Below are positions 1 to 13,923 of a stretch of DNA of 64,000 nucleotides, in pieces. Each line of letters opens with the position of its first letter. The stretch's first letter is position 1. The position numbers and the translations under genes are program-made. The stretch spans positions 806,001 to 870,000 of the forward strand of contig CM024178.1 of the NCBI GenBank assembly GCA_013433145.1, read 5' to 3'. This DNA comes from Ascaris suum. Taxonomy: Eukaryota > Nematoda > Chromadorea > Rhabditida > Ascarididae. The notes under the pieces were generated by a model, which was given only the letters and a program-made list of their open reading frames with translations, was not told the DNA's origin and searched no databases.

Positions 1-3000
1 ACATATTTTTGCGATTTACTTTACTAACTCGCAATCTTCTTAAGGAATGCTAATAGAATAGTAAGAGAGTGGTTACAAGTTGCAGCCGTAATGTTTTGCT
101 TGTTTTTTTTTTCTTTTTTTTTTTTTAATCCAATAATCAACGATATATTTTGCAGTTTTTCTTTCACATCTCTCCAAATACGAATGATGTAAACGTAAGT
201 TAATTTATTATGCATTTTCATCTCATTTGATGGCAAACTTGTCATTGAAGACTTTCGCAATTTTTTCTTGTCCAACCGGTAAAACTTATTCAGTTTTATT
301 ATTTGCGTTTAACGGAATAAATAAAATAGTGCAAATTTTTCCGCTTAGCTTTCGAGCTTACCGAGATTGCCAGCTTTATCTCAACTTCGATAACCAACTT
401 CGCCTCGGTCAATATTGCTTTTGAACGGTGCAGTGCAGCGCTATTATGATATTCAGCGATCATTCTCCTATAAATGATCTTTTCGTGCAAAATACAGCAT
501 CGTCGGTTGTGCATTAATTTATTTTTCTTTATTTCTTTACTTATTTAGTTATTCATTTCATGAATACGGGACAGCGGAAGCTTACCTTTAAATCATATCG
601 CAGATTTCATTTATCAAGTGCGCCATGCAAATTAAGCAGGTATGTCGCACGATGCTTTATCGATCTTTGCTTCACATTGGTTTTGCAAATTTAGAGGTAG
701 AAATTTAGTGGCTGAAAATTTTTTTCAGTTATTTTATATTTCTATTTAAATCATTTTTTTTTAATTGGAACTTTCATCATTGCTCACTTCTATGCGTCAT
801 CAAGTACACGAGCGATAGTTTTCAGTAGTGAAAAGAGCGACAATCTATGTATCAAAAAATATTTTTTCCGCTATACTCAATGAATGGCCTCCGATAGGAT
901 ATGCGCACTTTATGGTCTCACCATTAATAAAAATAACAAAGAGAAGGCAAAAAAAAAGAGTTGCCGAATTGCGTTTATGATGCATCCACTTATCATCCTC
1001 ACAATCGTTCATCCAGAGTGTATGTGGATCGCTCACTCTTTGACTACCAAGTCAAACTCTTATGCATTTACGATGCATTTCCTCTTGAGTAGCGTTTAGC
1101 CAACATTTCCTACCCATATGGGTCAATTTACGTTTGTACTTTGTAAACAAATCCCACTTAACGCATTGTTGACTTCTTCGTAAAACTCACACCCATTACA
1201 CAATGAATAAATCAGGATTCTATTGTGCTATAACTTAGAGATGTTTATTTCAATTTTGCTTCTATTATCTTTTTTTATGATTCGTTTGTTCGTATCCCTA
1301 GTATATTCGCTCTTTGGTTCATCAAAGAGGTAGAGTAGGTATTTATTACAGTGGCTTATTATTATTTGACATAAGAAACGATAGCGTACTATTAATTATT
1401 GTAGATTATGATAGTTAACTTTTTGCAAAAATATGCAAAGAAATTATTTTCATTTGTTAATAAATTTCTTTGTTCCGATGTTAGCGTTGAGATTGTGTGC
1501 ATAATTTCTTTTTATTACATCGAATGAGCGGATTGCTGCATTGGTTGAAGTGATAAGGGTACGTGAGCTAGGCGGCCTTTGAGGTTGACTCATCATGGGT
1601 TGAGCTCCACCTCGAGAGGCGCAACCGTTTTTATACTTGTATGTTGTTTGCGGGTGCTTTCACAATGGTGATTCGCACCCAACACGCATACGTTGCTGCC
1701 TTTTGCTTATTTGCATTTTTTTCACTTCTAAACGCTGCCCACACACCTTGCTTATCGCTTATATCGCACCATATAGGCGCTTTATTGACGCCAGTGACGT
1801 TGTGTTCCATAAATCGCTTGCTGTCACCTTTATGTTCTGCTTTGCCATACGACTTATACCTATCTAGCTTATTACTTATATACGTGCAGTGTATTCAACT
1901 AGTGCTAGGACTTGCTAGGAAAAACTACTATGCGCAACGAAAAGGTTGTGGTCATATACGCTGCGGTTGAGTTTGGTAACACATTTGATAATACATATTG
2001 AATATTAGGCTTTACAGATAAGGAAAGGTTTGCTTATAGATTCGACAGTGATAGTGGAAGAAACTTTGGTTCTATACACATATAACAGTATAATTTGATA
2101 TAATATGATAGGATATGATATGATATGAGCGAGGTGCAAAAAAGGCGTGTTTTATTTGGGTTCTGTGAAATGAGCAAGTGAGAGCTATGCACAACTAATT
2201 CGGCGAAATGTGCCGAATGCATGACGAGTTTTTCCTGAATTCCCTTTGCGTGCCAACGATAGCAAGTTAAATATGCAGTTACATTTCAATCGCATGCAAT
2301 TACATTTCAGTCCGGCTGTCATAAATTTTTTTGCTTCACGCACGGTGCATTCTTTTCACATTTTTTTGACATCAATATTTGCAACATTCATTGATTTATT
2401 AAGTGAATACTAAGAATTAAGTGAATACTAAGAAATATCGCTTTTGTGCATTATTTTATTTTTTTTTTATTTGCGTAATTATACGTAATAGTTACGCATG
2501 TACTTGATTAGGCAGGATAGCGGTTAATGAACTATCGTTTGTGAGTGGTCCTGAGCTGGGCTTATTGTAAGAAAACCAGAGCGTATTTAACCACCGAAGG
2601 AGAAATCCCGACGCTCTCGGAATTCTCTTTTCTCCATCTTCTCGCACTTGCCGAAATGGGACCGTTTTCTGATTCAAATCCCCTCATTGCTAAATTATTC
2701 AGGATGTTTCTCAGATTTTTAGGACCATTTTACGCAAGCACTTCGCAAAAGCCTATACAGAAGTGCAAATCAGTTCATTCAAAAATAGAAAGAAATGAGT
2801 TTAGGATTCTTGGTGTATTACGTATAATCGGGAAGTTCGCATCGTTTTTTTCTAAACTATTGCAAAAAAAGTATTTGAATTTTCGTTGAAAAGCTGCAAT
2901 TTGCAGAAATGGACATACATATCGGTTCAAACGAAAGTTTCCTATTTTGCAACTCCATTATTACTTCCTGCAATAAAATACAAAATTTAGAAGAAGAAAA

Positions 3001-6000
3001 TTCTCATAAAATTGACAAAAAGTCGTAATTCTCTGTCATTCTGTCCAATTCGCTTCGATCTCACTTATCCACCAGGAATATTACGTTTTTTTTTGCACAC
3101 AAAACCCACATGGCGCTTACAAAGAGCGATAAGAAAACGTGAATGATCATCATATTTGCAAGAAATATCCTCTAAAGCATTTCATATCTCAGCTGTGTAT
3201 CAGTTGTTACGATTTGTCATTTTGTCTTTTGTTCGCAGTAAATTCGCTCTTCTTCAATGCTTCATTTAAACATCATTTTGCAGTCTAAATTTTTAGTGCA
3301 TTTCTGAACTGATAAGTACGGAAATCATTTAATTTTTGGTACTCTTCTCATATTTTAAAGTCTTCAAATCCCATGGGTCGCGGTTTTCCTCAAACGAAGT
3401 ACTAACGTTTTTTTTAAATTAATACGGGGGAAGTGCTATATATTTTGCGTAATTGGCTACTTACATGATAGGAAAATTCCACAAAAATTATTGATATATT
3501 CGTTTTATATGTTTTTGCAAACTTGCACATCACGATGTCATCATACCTGTGCGTACCTGCATCTACATGCCTATCTTTCCCTTAGTTCCAGCTCATAAGC
3601 CATACTAATGTGATTCTTTTTTCACGGCTCTTTACTAGTTTTCGAATCGATCTATCAAGTTCCATTGGCTGCTTAATGATTTTCGACCGAGGGCATTTGA
3701 CGTACGCAATGGCAAATCTCGGTTGTTCTGAACGTTTGAATTGTTTTAAAAATAAAAGCAATATTATGCAAATTTCATTAATTATTGGCGACTCATGAAA
3801 GTGGTTGAGTGAAGGCGAAAGCAAATTTACATATTTAATCGATATTTAGCAAAGGTATTCGAATAGAGGCGGTGATCAGCGCTATCGATGAAATTTAGAG
3901 CAAAATTTGCATCATTCGGCAATAAAATCGAAACTTCTATCTTTTCGTGGAAGAAAAAAAATTGGTGACAGCTGTTACGAATGTGAACATAACGATTTAC
4001 GTTATGAAACCCCAAAGTTTGACTGTTCGGAATTTAATTTGCATAGCTGATTCAAATTGAATTAAAAAATAATCAATTCTTTACGAAATACTGAAATGAT
4101 TCATACTATTGCAGGAATTCGAATTATCTATGCAAATAATATTGCGACAAAATTTTTAACAAATTTTGACAAATAAAGAAATTTCGTCAGCATTCGACAA
4201 AATTATAATATTAAGGATAGAAAAATATGACCGTGAAGACACCATCATGGATGACGACTCTTCTATGAGCATACTTTTGCACAAACCTAGGCTAAGGGAA
4301 AATTTTGTCCGGAAATGACAAAAAGAGGGCAAAATCTTGCCCGCATATGACAAAAATATATTGATGCACGCTAGGGCGGTGTCGAAGTGAGTCGGTTTCA
4401 CGTTTCACAGAGAAATGTGACTCACCTTCATTATTCGTTCTTTAGACGGCCTCTTCATTCATCGTTTTATTATGCTCAATGTTGTATGCAATTTTAGGGA
4501 TTTCTTTACTCTATTGTATCTCAATTCAACTTTAATTTCACTCTCATAAAGTTTCTATCATATTTGCCTATACACCTCTTCGTTCTTTAATATTTGCGCA
4601 TGTCTATTCCTCTACTCTATCTGTACTTCTGCATATCTCTTCATTAGTATCGATTTCGAGAAACAATCCATCAGGCGAGGGGAGGGGGTCTTTGATTTTC
4701 AAATACTAGCTAGCACTGCTTAACGTGGCATGAAAAGCACAATTAATAATTAGAATTTATCAGTCGGTGATAAAATTTTATCACTGCATCAGTAAAAATA
4801 CGTATTTGTTCATGAGCATTGATGAGCAAAATTAGAGAAAAAAGTCTATCGTGCTAGCCCTCCTAATGTGCTTTTCCATTTATTTCCTAGGAAAAAAAAA
4901 GTCGACGATTGTGAATCGCACACAAATAACTCCCCACTGAACTCTACATAAAACGAGTTTTCCAACGACACAATCCTCCCATATGTAAACCATCAGAAAA
5001 TGATTAGGTGTCGTTGCAAATGTTTACAGTGGTAAAAGCAATCGATCACTGCCTCTATCGTATGTGGTGGAAGTTTTGCCATAAGACAACTATGAAAAAT
5101 ACCTGAACCATTCGATGATAGCTATCAAAACCTGTAACAACCTTAATCAAACCTGAATCGCCCTCATAATTACTTACCTGTATCAAAGTAGCGCAATAAT
5201 TTGTAAATTTGAGACAATTAACGAATATTGTAGAAGTCATAACCAAATAAATCGAAATAGTAAAAACGAGATTTCGAAGAACATTTTTATCAGCGTTGAG
5301 ATTTTATTCTTCAGATTTCTGAGCTTTGTTTACGGTGATATATTCTTTAAAAAAAACTTTGTGTTAGCAACGACGAAGGTAGATTCTTACACGTTTTTGA
5401 TGGGCAATGAAAATAAACTCACGGGGGTGACATACAAGAGCACAGCACACAGTCATCATAGCACATATAGCACATAGTCATCCATATATGCAGTCACAAC
5501 GTTGCTTTTTTTTTTTTGCAAAACGAATTTTACAAGCGCATAAACAAACGAATATTTTTGCAGAAAATTTGTGCGAGCGGTTGGTTTAATTAAAATATAA
5601 GCGCATTATTTATTATTGATTAGCAATTTAATGGACCGATTGGTCGGATGAGAGGAATGCAAAGTGAATACTGTATCAGCTACTACGGTATGCTTCTCTA
5701 CTCGCTTCTTTAATCCGATTGGTGTGAAATGAATGTAATATTTTTTCGACTTTAAATGGTTGCAACTTGGGTCGGCGTTGATGAATCAATACAGGACCAT
5801 CCCACGGTTTATACCATATTCCACAACTTCAGCGGTTCTGAATTTGAAAGTGCCAGACAGATAGACGGATGCATACATACACGGAGACATGATATCGCTG
5901 TAGTGCAAGTTTGTAAAGCACACCTGAGGAGTTTCTATATTATGCGGTTCCACATTCTGCTCGTCTAATAGTGCTAATAAAAATAAAATACATGGAACAA

Positions 6001-9000
6001 TGAATATTTCAACATCGATACATTTCTCAAAAAATTTCCCTCACCGGAGGAAAATGCATCAAATTTTTTTAGCACCTTCGAATGTAAATGACTTCGTTCG
6101 AAATCGGCAGACCAATATGAAATATGCTGTAGGGGGTTAAGCTGTAATATAGGTTATAACGACTGGACCTGGTAACTCTAGTTGTAGAAGTTTTCGAGTT
6201 GGCGCTACCGGACAGACAGACGACGGACAGACAGACACATACACGTGCGGAAACACACGATGGCATTATAGCGTGTAATGCAAATGCGAATTAGCGAAGG
6301 CCCCTAAGAATAAGAGAACGGAGCTTTATTGTCTGCTTGCGATAGATAGTGAATATATTTATAAGCGATAAGAACATATATGATGGTAATTTTATTTGCA
6401 AATAGCTTTGTGATCGAAAGCATAGCAATGAAATTGTTCACTTTTTTTCTATTATTAATGATGTTTCCAGTCGTAATTGTGATCGTCGATCAGTAATAAA
6501 TCGATCGATTACAGGAAATATCCGACGAAAACGATCCTCCTGCTCGGTTTTTTCCCGTATGAACCTTATTGAATTTCTCTCTTATCATATCTTTTTTTCC
6601 GAATAGAAAGTTCCCATCTCGAAAATCATAAAAATGGAAAATCCCAATCTCTTTTTCTCAAGGTGATTAAAAAAGTTTTTTTTTTCTGATCTGAAATTCG
6701 ATGTACGCAAATTGCATTTCAAAAATTTGCTTAGACAATTGAAATAATGCATCGTAGAGAAGCGGAAATTCATAGAGTAATTTATAGCCAAAAGCAATGA
6801 AACGATAAGCGAAGTGGAAATTTTTTATTGAGAAGAAAGTCATTTGCATATTTTCTTATGCGGAAAATGACGCCGTTTGCGATATTGCATTTCAGATTAG
6901 CGAATAAAGAGAATAAATAATTTTTTCGAATTGATAAAAATTTTCACAAAAACTTCAAAATTTTTTCTTAATAATAAAGAAGGAATTTAATTCCTCCAAA
7001 AGGAATTTAATTCTCATCAATTTTCTTAGGAATTAAATTATTTTCGAAAATCGAGTAAAAGAATGGAATTATTGATATTTAGCAAGTACTAAACTTAACT
7101 TAAAAAATGTTTTGCTATAAAGCATTTCTTTATTATACTTTATACTTATTACAACTGATATCATCTTTAAAAGGTCTGTTGCAATAAGGTGGTACTCTTC
7201 TCGCGGTATAGCTTATTCATCCCCAGTTTTTACTGAGCGTCAACACGGTAAGACACACGTGCTTTAAGTACTTTCTCATAGATTCTTAGCAATTTGCATA
7301 AACATCCAGACGAGACGTAGAACAGAACAAAGATATGAGGGTGGAAGAAAGAAGGAAGGTGGGATGGAAGTAGGTGGAAAGGATGATATGATGTCTAATT
7401 AACTATACGCCTTAAGGTAAAGTGTGCCTTGTCAATATGAAGGAAACATATGGTATGTTTTCAATGAAGTTCAAAAATTAATGGGAAACAAAATTAGCTA
7501 ATAATTAAGTTATGAAGTAGTTATCAATTCTTGCACAAGTATAGCGCACAGCCTAAAAGTCGTATCAGGTAAACATAGAAAGTAGGTAGGATTGAAATTG
7601 CATGTTGTTGGTGAGATTTGTATGAGCGGTGATGTGTGTTGATCGTCATTTTTGGCGGTAGCGTGTCGCCCACCTATCGATTGCCAATGTGTTGATCGGA
7701 GGCAATTTTTGCCGATCGTATTTACTCAACGTTTTGCCCTCTCGTTGCCAATACCGATTCCTGTGCGCACTTTCGATTATTGACGCATCCACTTTGCACA
7801 TTGCAATACTTGCTTTCTTAGACGTTTAGAGGTGGGATTAGAATTGAGGTGATGGTGAATCATGAAGGTGGGATTATATCTGAGGTGATGATGAGTGATG
7901 AAGTAGATCGTCTTGTCGAGAAACTATCGAAAGGTGAAAATATTTCTTTTTCTATATTTTATTAAGGTTTTTATGCTATTTCGAAGGAGGGGAGGGGGAA
8001 AGGTAGAGAATAACTCATTCACTTAAGTGTTTCTCTTTTCAGAAGTCGTTGGTGTTCTAGTTTGTTGCATCCGATTGCAATCGAATAAAATTGTGAAATC
8101 AAAAAATTTTTTGATTTCAACAAACGAATCGGCTTACTTTATATCTTTAATTTATATGAGAGAGTTATTAAGCGTTCTGTTTTGACTATACGATTCGATG
8201 GTACTTCTTATTGGAAAACATGCCACGTCTTGTTGTATTGTATTGTTTTCTTTAGAATTACTGCTTCAAAAGTGAGATGGTTGTGACATTTTGCAATGAA
8301 ACAAGAGGAATGATATCGTTACAAAAATCCTCTCTTCAGAATTTATTCATAGGTATAAATAACATTTCAATATTGTATATTTATATTTTTTCTACATATG
8401 CTCATATTTATTTACTTCAAATATATAATATATAATATGTATATATAAGTTAATAAGTAAACAATTAAATATAGAAATGAATCATCGTGGAATTTTTTTC
8501 AGCCAATTTTTCATGAATTTTTATGAGAATTTGCCGAATTCGACTTTCCGGAAAAAAAAAGAGCAGCATTATGATCGATTCTAAGTTTTACTGTTCAAGA
8601 TGGCGACGTTCATTTATCTAATTGACGCGTTTTTTTTTTTTTTTCAGTAACTCTTAAAGAAGAATGATTAATAACTGAGCTCGACGATACACTTTATAGT
8701 ACTCGAAAGACGTCAATTCCATAGGAGTGCTTATAATAGGTGCAACTGTTTATTAGGCGACAATTGCGCCTTATACATTTGCGCCTTTGAGAAATGCGCA
8801 TTCGACATTCTAGCTGAAAAAGATTCTTTAGTGTTGAAACGTTAAACGCAGCGTTAGAAAGAGATCAAAGCCTGAGCTTGAACTTTGATTGTTAGCTCTA
8901 AATTGGTTGTCACCTAGCAGAAGCACAATTACCGTCGTATCATAATCGGTAAAGTGTTTGTCATACTGGTTGCGTTGTTATTGTCAAATGTTGAACAACG
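1..9000. other. AT-rich gene-poor region
   Basis: No open frame here has recognisable domain content, consistent splice signals or clear coding composition. Small features: a 17-18-bp direct repeat (aagtgaatactaagaa) near 2400-2434, GATAT-rich stretch near 2090-2130, diverged duplication near 7825-7895, and frequent T-runs. Non-coding exons or distal regulatory DNA cannot be excluded by eye. Confidence 0.5.
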
Positions 9001-9606
9001 ATGGAATCACAGGAAAGTAAGTTGTTGCTGCTGTGTGATGGGAAGACAAAGTTGGAGGTGGCAACGAAAAAAGTTTTAAACCAGCGCCATGAGAAATGGG
9101 CCACTAATGGACGCATTGAGATGTACTTTTTGCTCGATTAGCATCTATTGCACATCGATTTTAGTACGCCACAAAATATATTAAAGCGCTTTTCTTATGC
9201 AAATGATTTTGAGACGCTTCTTGATAAGCTTCTACTATAGCTTGCCCTATACATGAAAAATTTGCTGACGCTTCCACTTATTTCTGTTGTGATATCGATA
9301 AAATGCGTTCGGTTCACAATCGATGGTTGTCCCTCTAACGGCAATCCTGAAGTGGGCCGTAGCTAGGCCATGACCACTGGTCACTATTTGCAACTGCTAA
9401 TTCGTGATGCGCGGAAATATCTGTTCGTAGATGTGGATCCATCATTTCGAGGATCGCCGAATTTGAACAGTGTAGCCTACAACATTCGATTGGATGACCT
9501 CTTACCTTCAGATCGAGTTGAATTGCTTATTATCTAACAGTTTATAACGCTTGAAGGTGACTAAAAATGTTATGAATTTTTGCGACCGGTCGAAGTGCAT
9601 TTTGCA
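9001..9606 (+). pseudogene. Unidentified intronless coding relic with several stops
   Basis: A single + frame runs from an ATG at 9001, interrupted only by stops: TAG at 9139, 9238 and 9364, TAA at 9535, further stops after that, then it dissolves by about 9606. Between stops the frame is protein-like, for example KLLLLCDGKTKLEVATKKVL, RFSYANDFETLLDKLLL, and HYLQLLIRDARKYLFVDVDP followed by FRGSPNLNSVAYNIRLDD. Nothing interrupts the phase, so this looks like substitution decay. The first four stops could each be a C-to-T change from CAG or CAA. No introns are evident, which suggests a retrocopy or one exon of a dead gene. I do not recognise the family. Confidence 0.55.
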
Positions 9607-10245
9607 TAGTTGGATCGAAAAAAAAAACTCTCCTTTTGATAGCTGATTTTTTTTTTTTTTTGAATGATTGGTTTGTCTGAAATATGATCGCATTTTTGCT
9701 CAGTTTTTTGTTTCATCTGTTATTTGTTAGCAGATTCTAGAAGGTGCAAGAGCGCATATTTTATCAACTCATCCGAGAAGATTCACACGCACTACAAGTC
9801 CTTCAGAAGGATCCTTCATACCAACTTGTCGAATATACTACTTCATCGTTTTCAATGTGTACGTCGATTTGCAATAGTGAACGAATGAGTTTTACGATTT
9901 TGATAACTTGTAAATAAATTTGAAAAAGAAAACTTTAGAGACACACGGTTGTCATTAATGCGTGCTTTGCAATTGCATATTTGCAAATTGTATCAATATA
10001 TGGGCGGATTGCAATTAAAAACTACGAGAGAAAAAAAAATTATGCTATTCGGCATATTATCGATTGATTCGATTACATTGCATTGCAATTCGTTTTACGA
10101 AATAACACATACGTAATGATTCACTTTTGCATACTTCTAAATACAAATTCCCCCAAAAATTTGGGCAAACAAAACGATTTGAAAAATTCATTGCCCTTTG
10201 TTTATGAAATTATAAAGAAATACAACGTAGTGGAAAATTATTGCT

Positions 10246-10605
10246 GTGAGGATAAGAAATATTGTTGGCAATACTTCCGGCATTTTACTCCTTTTCTTTC
10301 TTTTTCTGAACGCTGGTATCTTATTAACCTGTAATATGATACTTCTGTATGTGAGAGATCAGGAACAAAGGCCGAGAAAAGTGGGTCCGGAACTCGAAAA
10401 CCACAACTTTAAAAAAAGAATGAACGAGTTCTTGCTCGAACTTCCTTCTCCCAGAGCTCATTACCTTCTGCTAGTCGTGAAGGAAATGCAAAAGTTCTAT
10501 AACCTAGAGCATAGTAGATGCATGTGCTGTGCTGATAACATTCGTTGGCGAGATCACGTTGGTGGGCACAAAACCGCTACTGTAAACAGATGTGCTTCGA
10601 TTTGA
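10246..10605 (+). other. Unrecognised open frame, possible exon or relic
   Basis: An open stretch that would encode a hydrophobic segment (GILLLFFLFLNAGILLTC) followed by a charged region (ENHNFKKRMNEFLLELPSPR) with two close Cys (CMCC). Only a GTG heads the frame; the first ATG is internal (near 10336). Composition is less AT-rich than the flanks, and the GC-raised tract continues to 11080 with interrupted frames. It could be an exon of an unrecognised gene, a decayed element or chance. Confidence 0.2.
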
Positions 10606-12388
10606 GCAACGATCTTATCTGCACGTTGACCACAAACATCGATACTCGCTTGTCGTCGTCGCTCTTGCGATGGCTAAGTTGAAGCATTCAGATGCATCTA
10701 GACCACCGTGAAGATTCCTTCGTACTTCAAATGTTGTGTTTACTTACGTCGGAATGCTTTCTAGCTTTGCGTTCGCCTATCCTCAACACATCAACAGCAT
10801 CGTGAAAGCATAGTTTTTTTGGCAATGTCGGTTTATTTGTCGTACTAAATTGTCCGACACACATCGTTTTGGTTAGCGTCACCAGCTCTATCCTCGCTTT
10901 CTATCCTGTACTTTATGCTCGTTTCCCGCTCAAAATGCGACCGAATGCACGTCTTCGCTGACAATAGAGCAATCTCCCGCCAGTTGAATCAAAGCGCTTG
11001 CAAGTGAGGAGGTTCTTTGAGGCGACTTTATTGTTCGTCTTCTTGGGCGTATTGATCCGCTTTATTTGAATTTAGCGCACTTGGACGAACGGTCTATTTT
11101 TTTTTTAATGCAAATTTTACAAGTTGAGAAGCGGAAATTTGAGATGCAAATATCGAATTGAAAAGTTTCAATTAAAAGAAAAGGGAGGAAAATTTAGTGA
11201 ATGTGGCAAACTCGAATATTGTGGCGACTAAAATTCGACCGTTCGAAGAATAGAGCTTGCTCTTTTTCGAGAGCATTTCGTATGAATCGTTCATTCGTTT
11301 TTGGCGCTTTTTTTTCTCGCATACAATTTAATGTCTCATTTCGACTTTGTTGAGCCATTACGAGTGGTTGGTTGATGTGGAGTGGCGGCGGAGGGGAGGG
11401 GAGGGATGCGTGGTTATTGGGCCGTTGGTCTGCACTCCAATCGCTGTCTGCTGTTCCCAGTTCTCATACCCCCCCCCCCTTCCTCTCTATCCCCTCCCAC
11501 CCCCTCCTCTCGACTTCCACTCTACACCATATTGCTTCGCTGTCGCAAGTAATGCTGTTTGTTTGATTTGTTCAATTTTTGAGTCGAAAGACAGTGTTTC
11601 AATTAAAATGTCGACTTGTAATGCTTCCTTTAGGAGGCAAAAATTCGTTATTTTTTGCCTCCGAGGGTTATTGATGCAATCTTCCTCGTAGTATCCTTTT
11701 TTATTCGTATTCGAATTATTTATTTGATTCATTATTTATTCAATATTTTATAGCCAAGAAAATTTGTGCAAAAGTGTTGTTTCTACTTCTTTTAAATTTT
11801 CTACAAGCATCGGGATGTGGCCACAATTTCAACTAACCAAAAATCCAGCCATTCTGAAAGGCTCTCATCATTAGATTGCTTCCTTAACGGGACGGTGGGG
11901 GGAGGGACCGAACCGGTGAAATTTTGATGACTTAGATGTGCTTCTTTGACATCGATAGTTGACTGATTTCGTGCTTATCGCATGTAAATCGCTTTCCATT
12001 AGGGAAGGGAGAGGGGGATTGAATCCTTTAATCTGAGGTGGAAGATGTAAGTACCGGAAATATAGATGAAAGATGGGCAACTAAATCAATAGCGTTTTAC
12101 GAAATATGCAAATTTTTTGCTCGTTGATTGATCGACTATTCGATAAAATTTTTATCAAATACTCCCCCTTTGATTAAGAAGATAATTGAGAACGCCTCGA
12201 TTGACCGATTATAAGTTCGATATGCAAATGAGTGAACATACAACCATTTTCAACTCATTCACAAACGAATACAAAAAATTAATTGCGTCACTTGTTGAGA
12301 ATGTTTAAGTGTTGTGCTCTTAGAAGTAGTTTTCTTTTTTTTAATTTTTTAAAATTTAAGTGCGATTGTATTTTATTAGATTTAACTA

Positions 12389-12586
12389 TTGAAGTGCAAG
12401 GTGAGAAAAATACTTCCGACTTACCTGTTGAGGTGCAAGGTGTGAGAGGAATATTTCCGACTTACCTGTTGAGGTGCAGGGTGTGAGAGGAATATTTCCG
12501 ACTTACCTGTTGAGGTGCAGGGTGTGTGAGAGGAATATTTCCGACTTACCTGTTGAGGTGCAAGGTGTGAGAGGAATATTTCCGAT
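12389..12586 (+). repeat. 41-bp minisatellite, about 5 copies
   Basis: Unit of 41 bp containing acctgttgaggtgcaaggtg and gagaggaatatttccga. The first copy is diverged and one has a 2-bp insertion (gtgtgtgag). No spacer sequences. Confidence 0.95.
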
Positions 12587-13909
12587 TCATATGTAAAAAA
12601 TATGACGTTATTTTCATGCAGTTAATTGCTGATTCGAATTTGAAAATAGAAAATTTTAATGCGTCTCTTCAATGAACGACTTTTTTTTTCAAACGAATTT
12701 TCTATACGTCATTGATTTTATTGCAATGATTTAATTAATCGAAAGATGAGTGTGATATCAGTGGCGTTTGTTCGGTTGTCACAAGTAGTTGTGTGGTGTT
12801 GTAGACGTGGTAACATGTTTACCTTTCCGATCACCTAACTGTTCCCTTACCTTTCCGGTCATCTTATTATTATTTTTTTTAAACTTCCGGTCACCTTATT
12901 ACTCTCTTTTGTGCAATATGCGTTTATGGAATCTATATGCCTTACTGATCAGAATGCATCTTTACATCGTCGCTGAGCATAATTTAAGGCAATTTGTTTA
13001 TTTTCGCGGTCGGATTGGTGTTGTTGACTTGTCGATGACATCCTCAACGCTTTCATACACTCATATTGATGAGATGCTCTCATGCATTCTCGGCCATTTT
13101 CTACGTATCGGCTGTTTATTTCTTTTGTATTGACGGAAGACCAAGTCTTCACTGCCTGTATTTTTGGAGATTTTCTCATAAAATTGTGTTGGATTCAACC
13201 TCAAATTCCGTTCACTTTACAGGTTAATTAGTAGGAGGAACACATAAACGATCCATACAATGACGTTGATCATATACCGGATAGTTAAAGATATGGAAGA
13301 AATGCTTTCAGAAGGTTTAGTGACGAAGATCACAACATCACTTAGTGTGAATTCTTTAGTTGTCTTGTTTGTTGTCATATGAGAGTGGAGTGCTGCATCG
13401 TTGAACCTCCTTCTGCTTCTCTTTCTTCTTGTGCTCTTGAAAAGTTTTTTTGCGACATTTTAGACTTCGAGAGTGTTCACTCTGTTTCCTTTCTTGTGCT
13501 AGACGATAATTGAGCCTCCTCAGGTCATTGCGTTCAAGGAGGTGTTACCGGATGTGTTAAGTAAAAATGCTAATAATTGTCTATTGATAAACGCATTTTT
13601 AAAACAACTTGGGTGTAGATTTTGCATAGGTTTAGGCCTAATATTGATGGCTTCCTGCTGGAGGCGCAATTGTCGTAGCGCCCACCACGTTTCCTCGTTC
13701 ATAACGTCGCTTGAAGTATCTTTTTTGGGAACGTGAAGCACAATACTCCCTTCTCATCTCTCCCCGTCAAAGCTACAAATATACGCTCACAATGTCGGAT
13801 ATAAGCTCCACCTTTCATTTCTGTTTTCAACTACTTTTTTGCCTTATTGGCGCATATATTCTGAAGCAACAAAATTCCCCTTGGCGGCGGGACTTGTTCT
13901 TCGAAGCAT

Positions 13910-13923
13910 CCCCCCCCCCCCCC
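13910..13923 (+). repeat. C14 homopolymer
   Basis: Fourteen consecutive C. It is one of a set of G/C runs listed in the findings. Confidence 0.95.

Noticed and set aside
1555..1625. tRNA-like string (gtgagctaggcggcc ... gggttgagctccacc)
   Set aside because: Partial resemblance only; arms do not pair into a cloverleaf.
2545..2889. 114-codon open frame
   Set aside because: No ATG start, no recognisable motif, and no splice or codon evidence beyond openness.
11347..11732. Overlapping open frames on both strands
   Set aside because: Openness comes from the G-rich and C-rich tracts (GGGEG, PPPLPLYPLPPPP), which lack stop codons.
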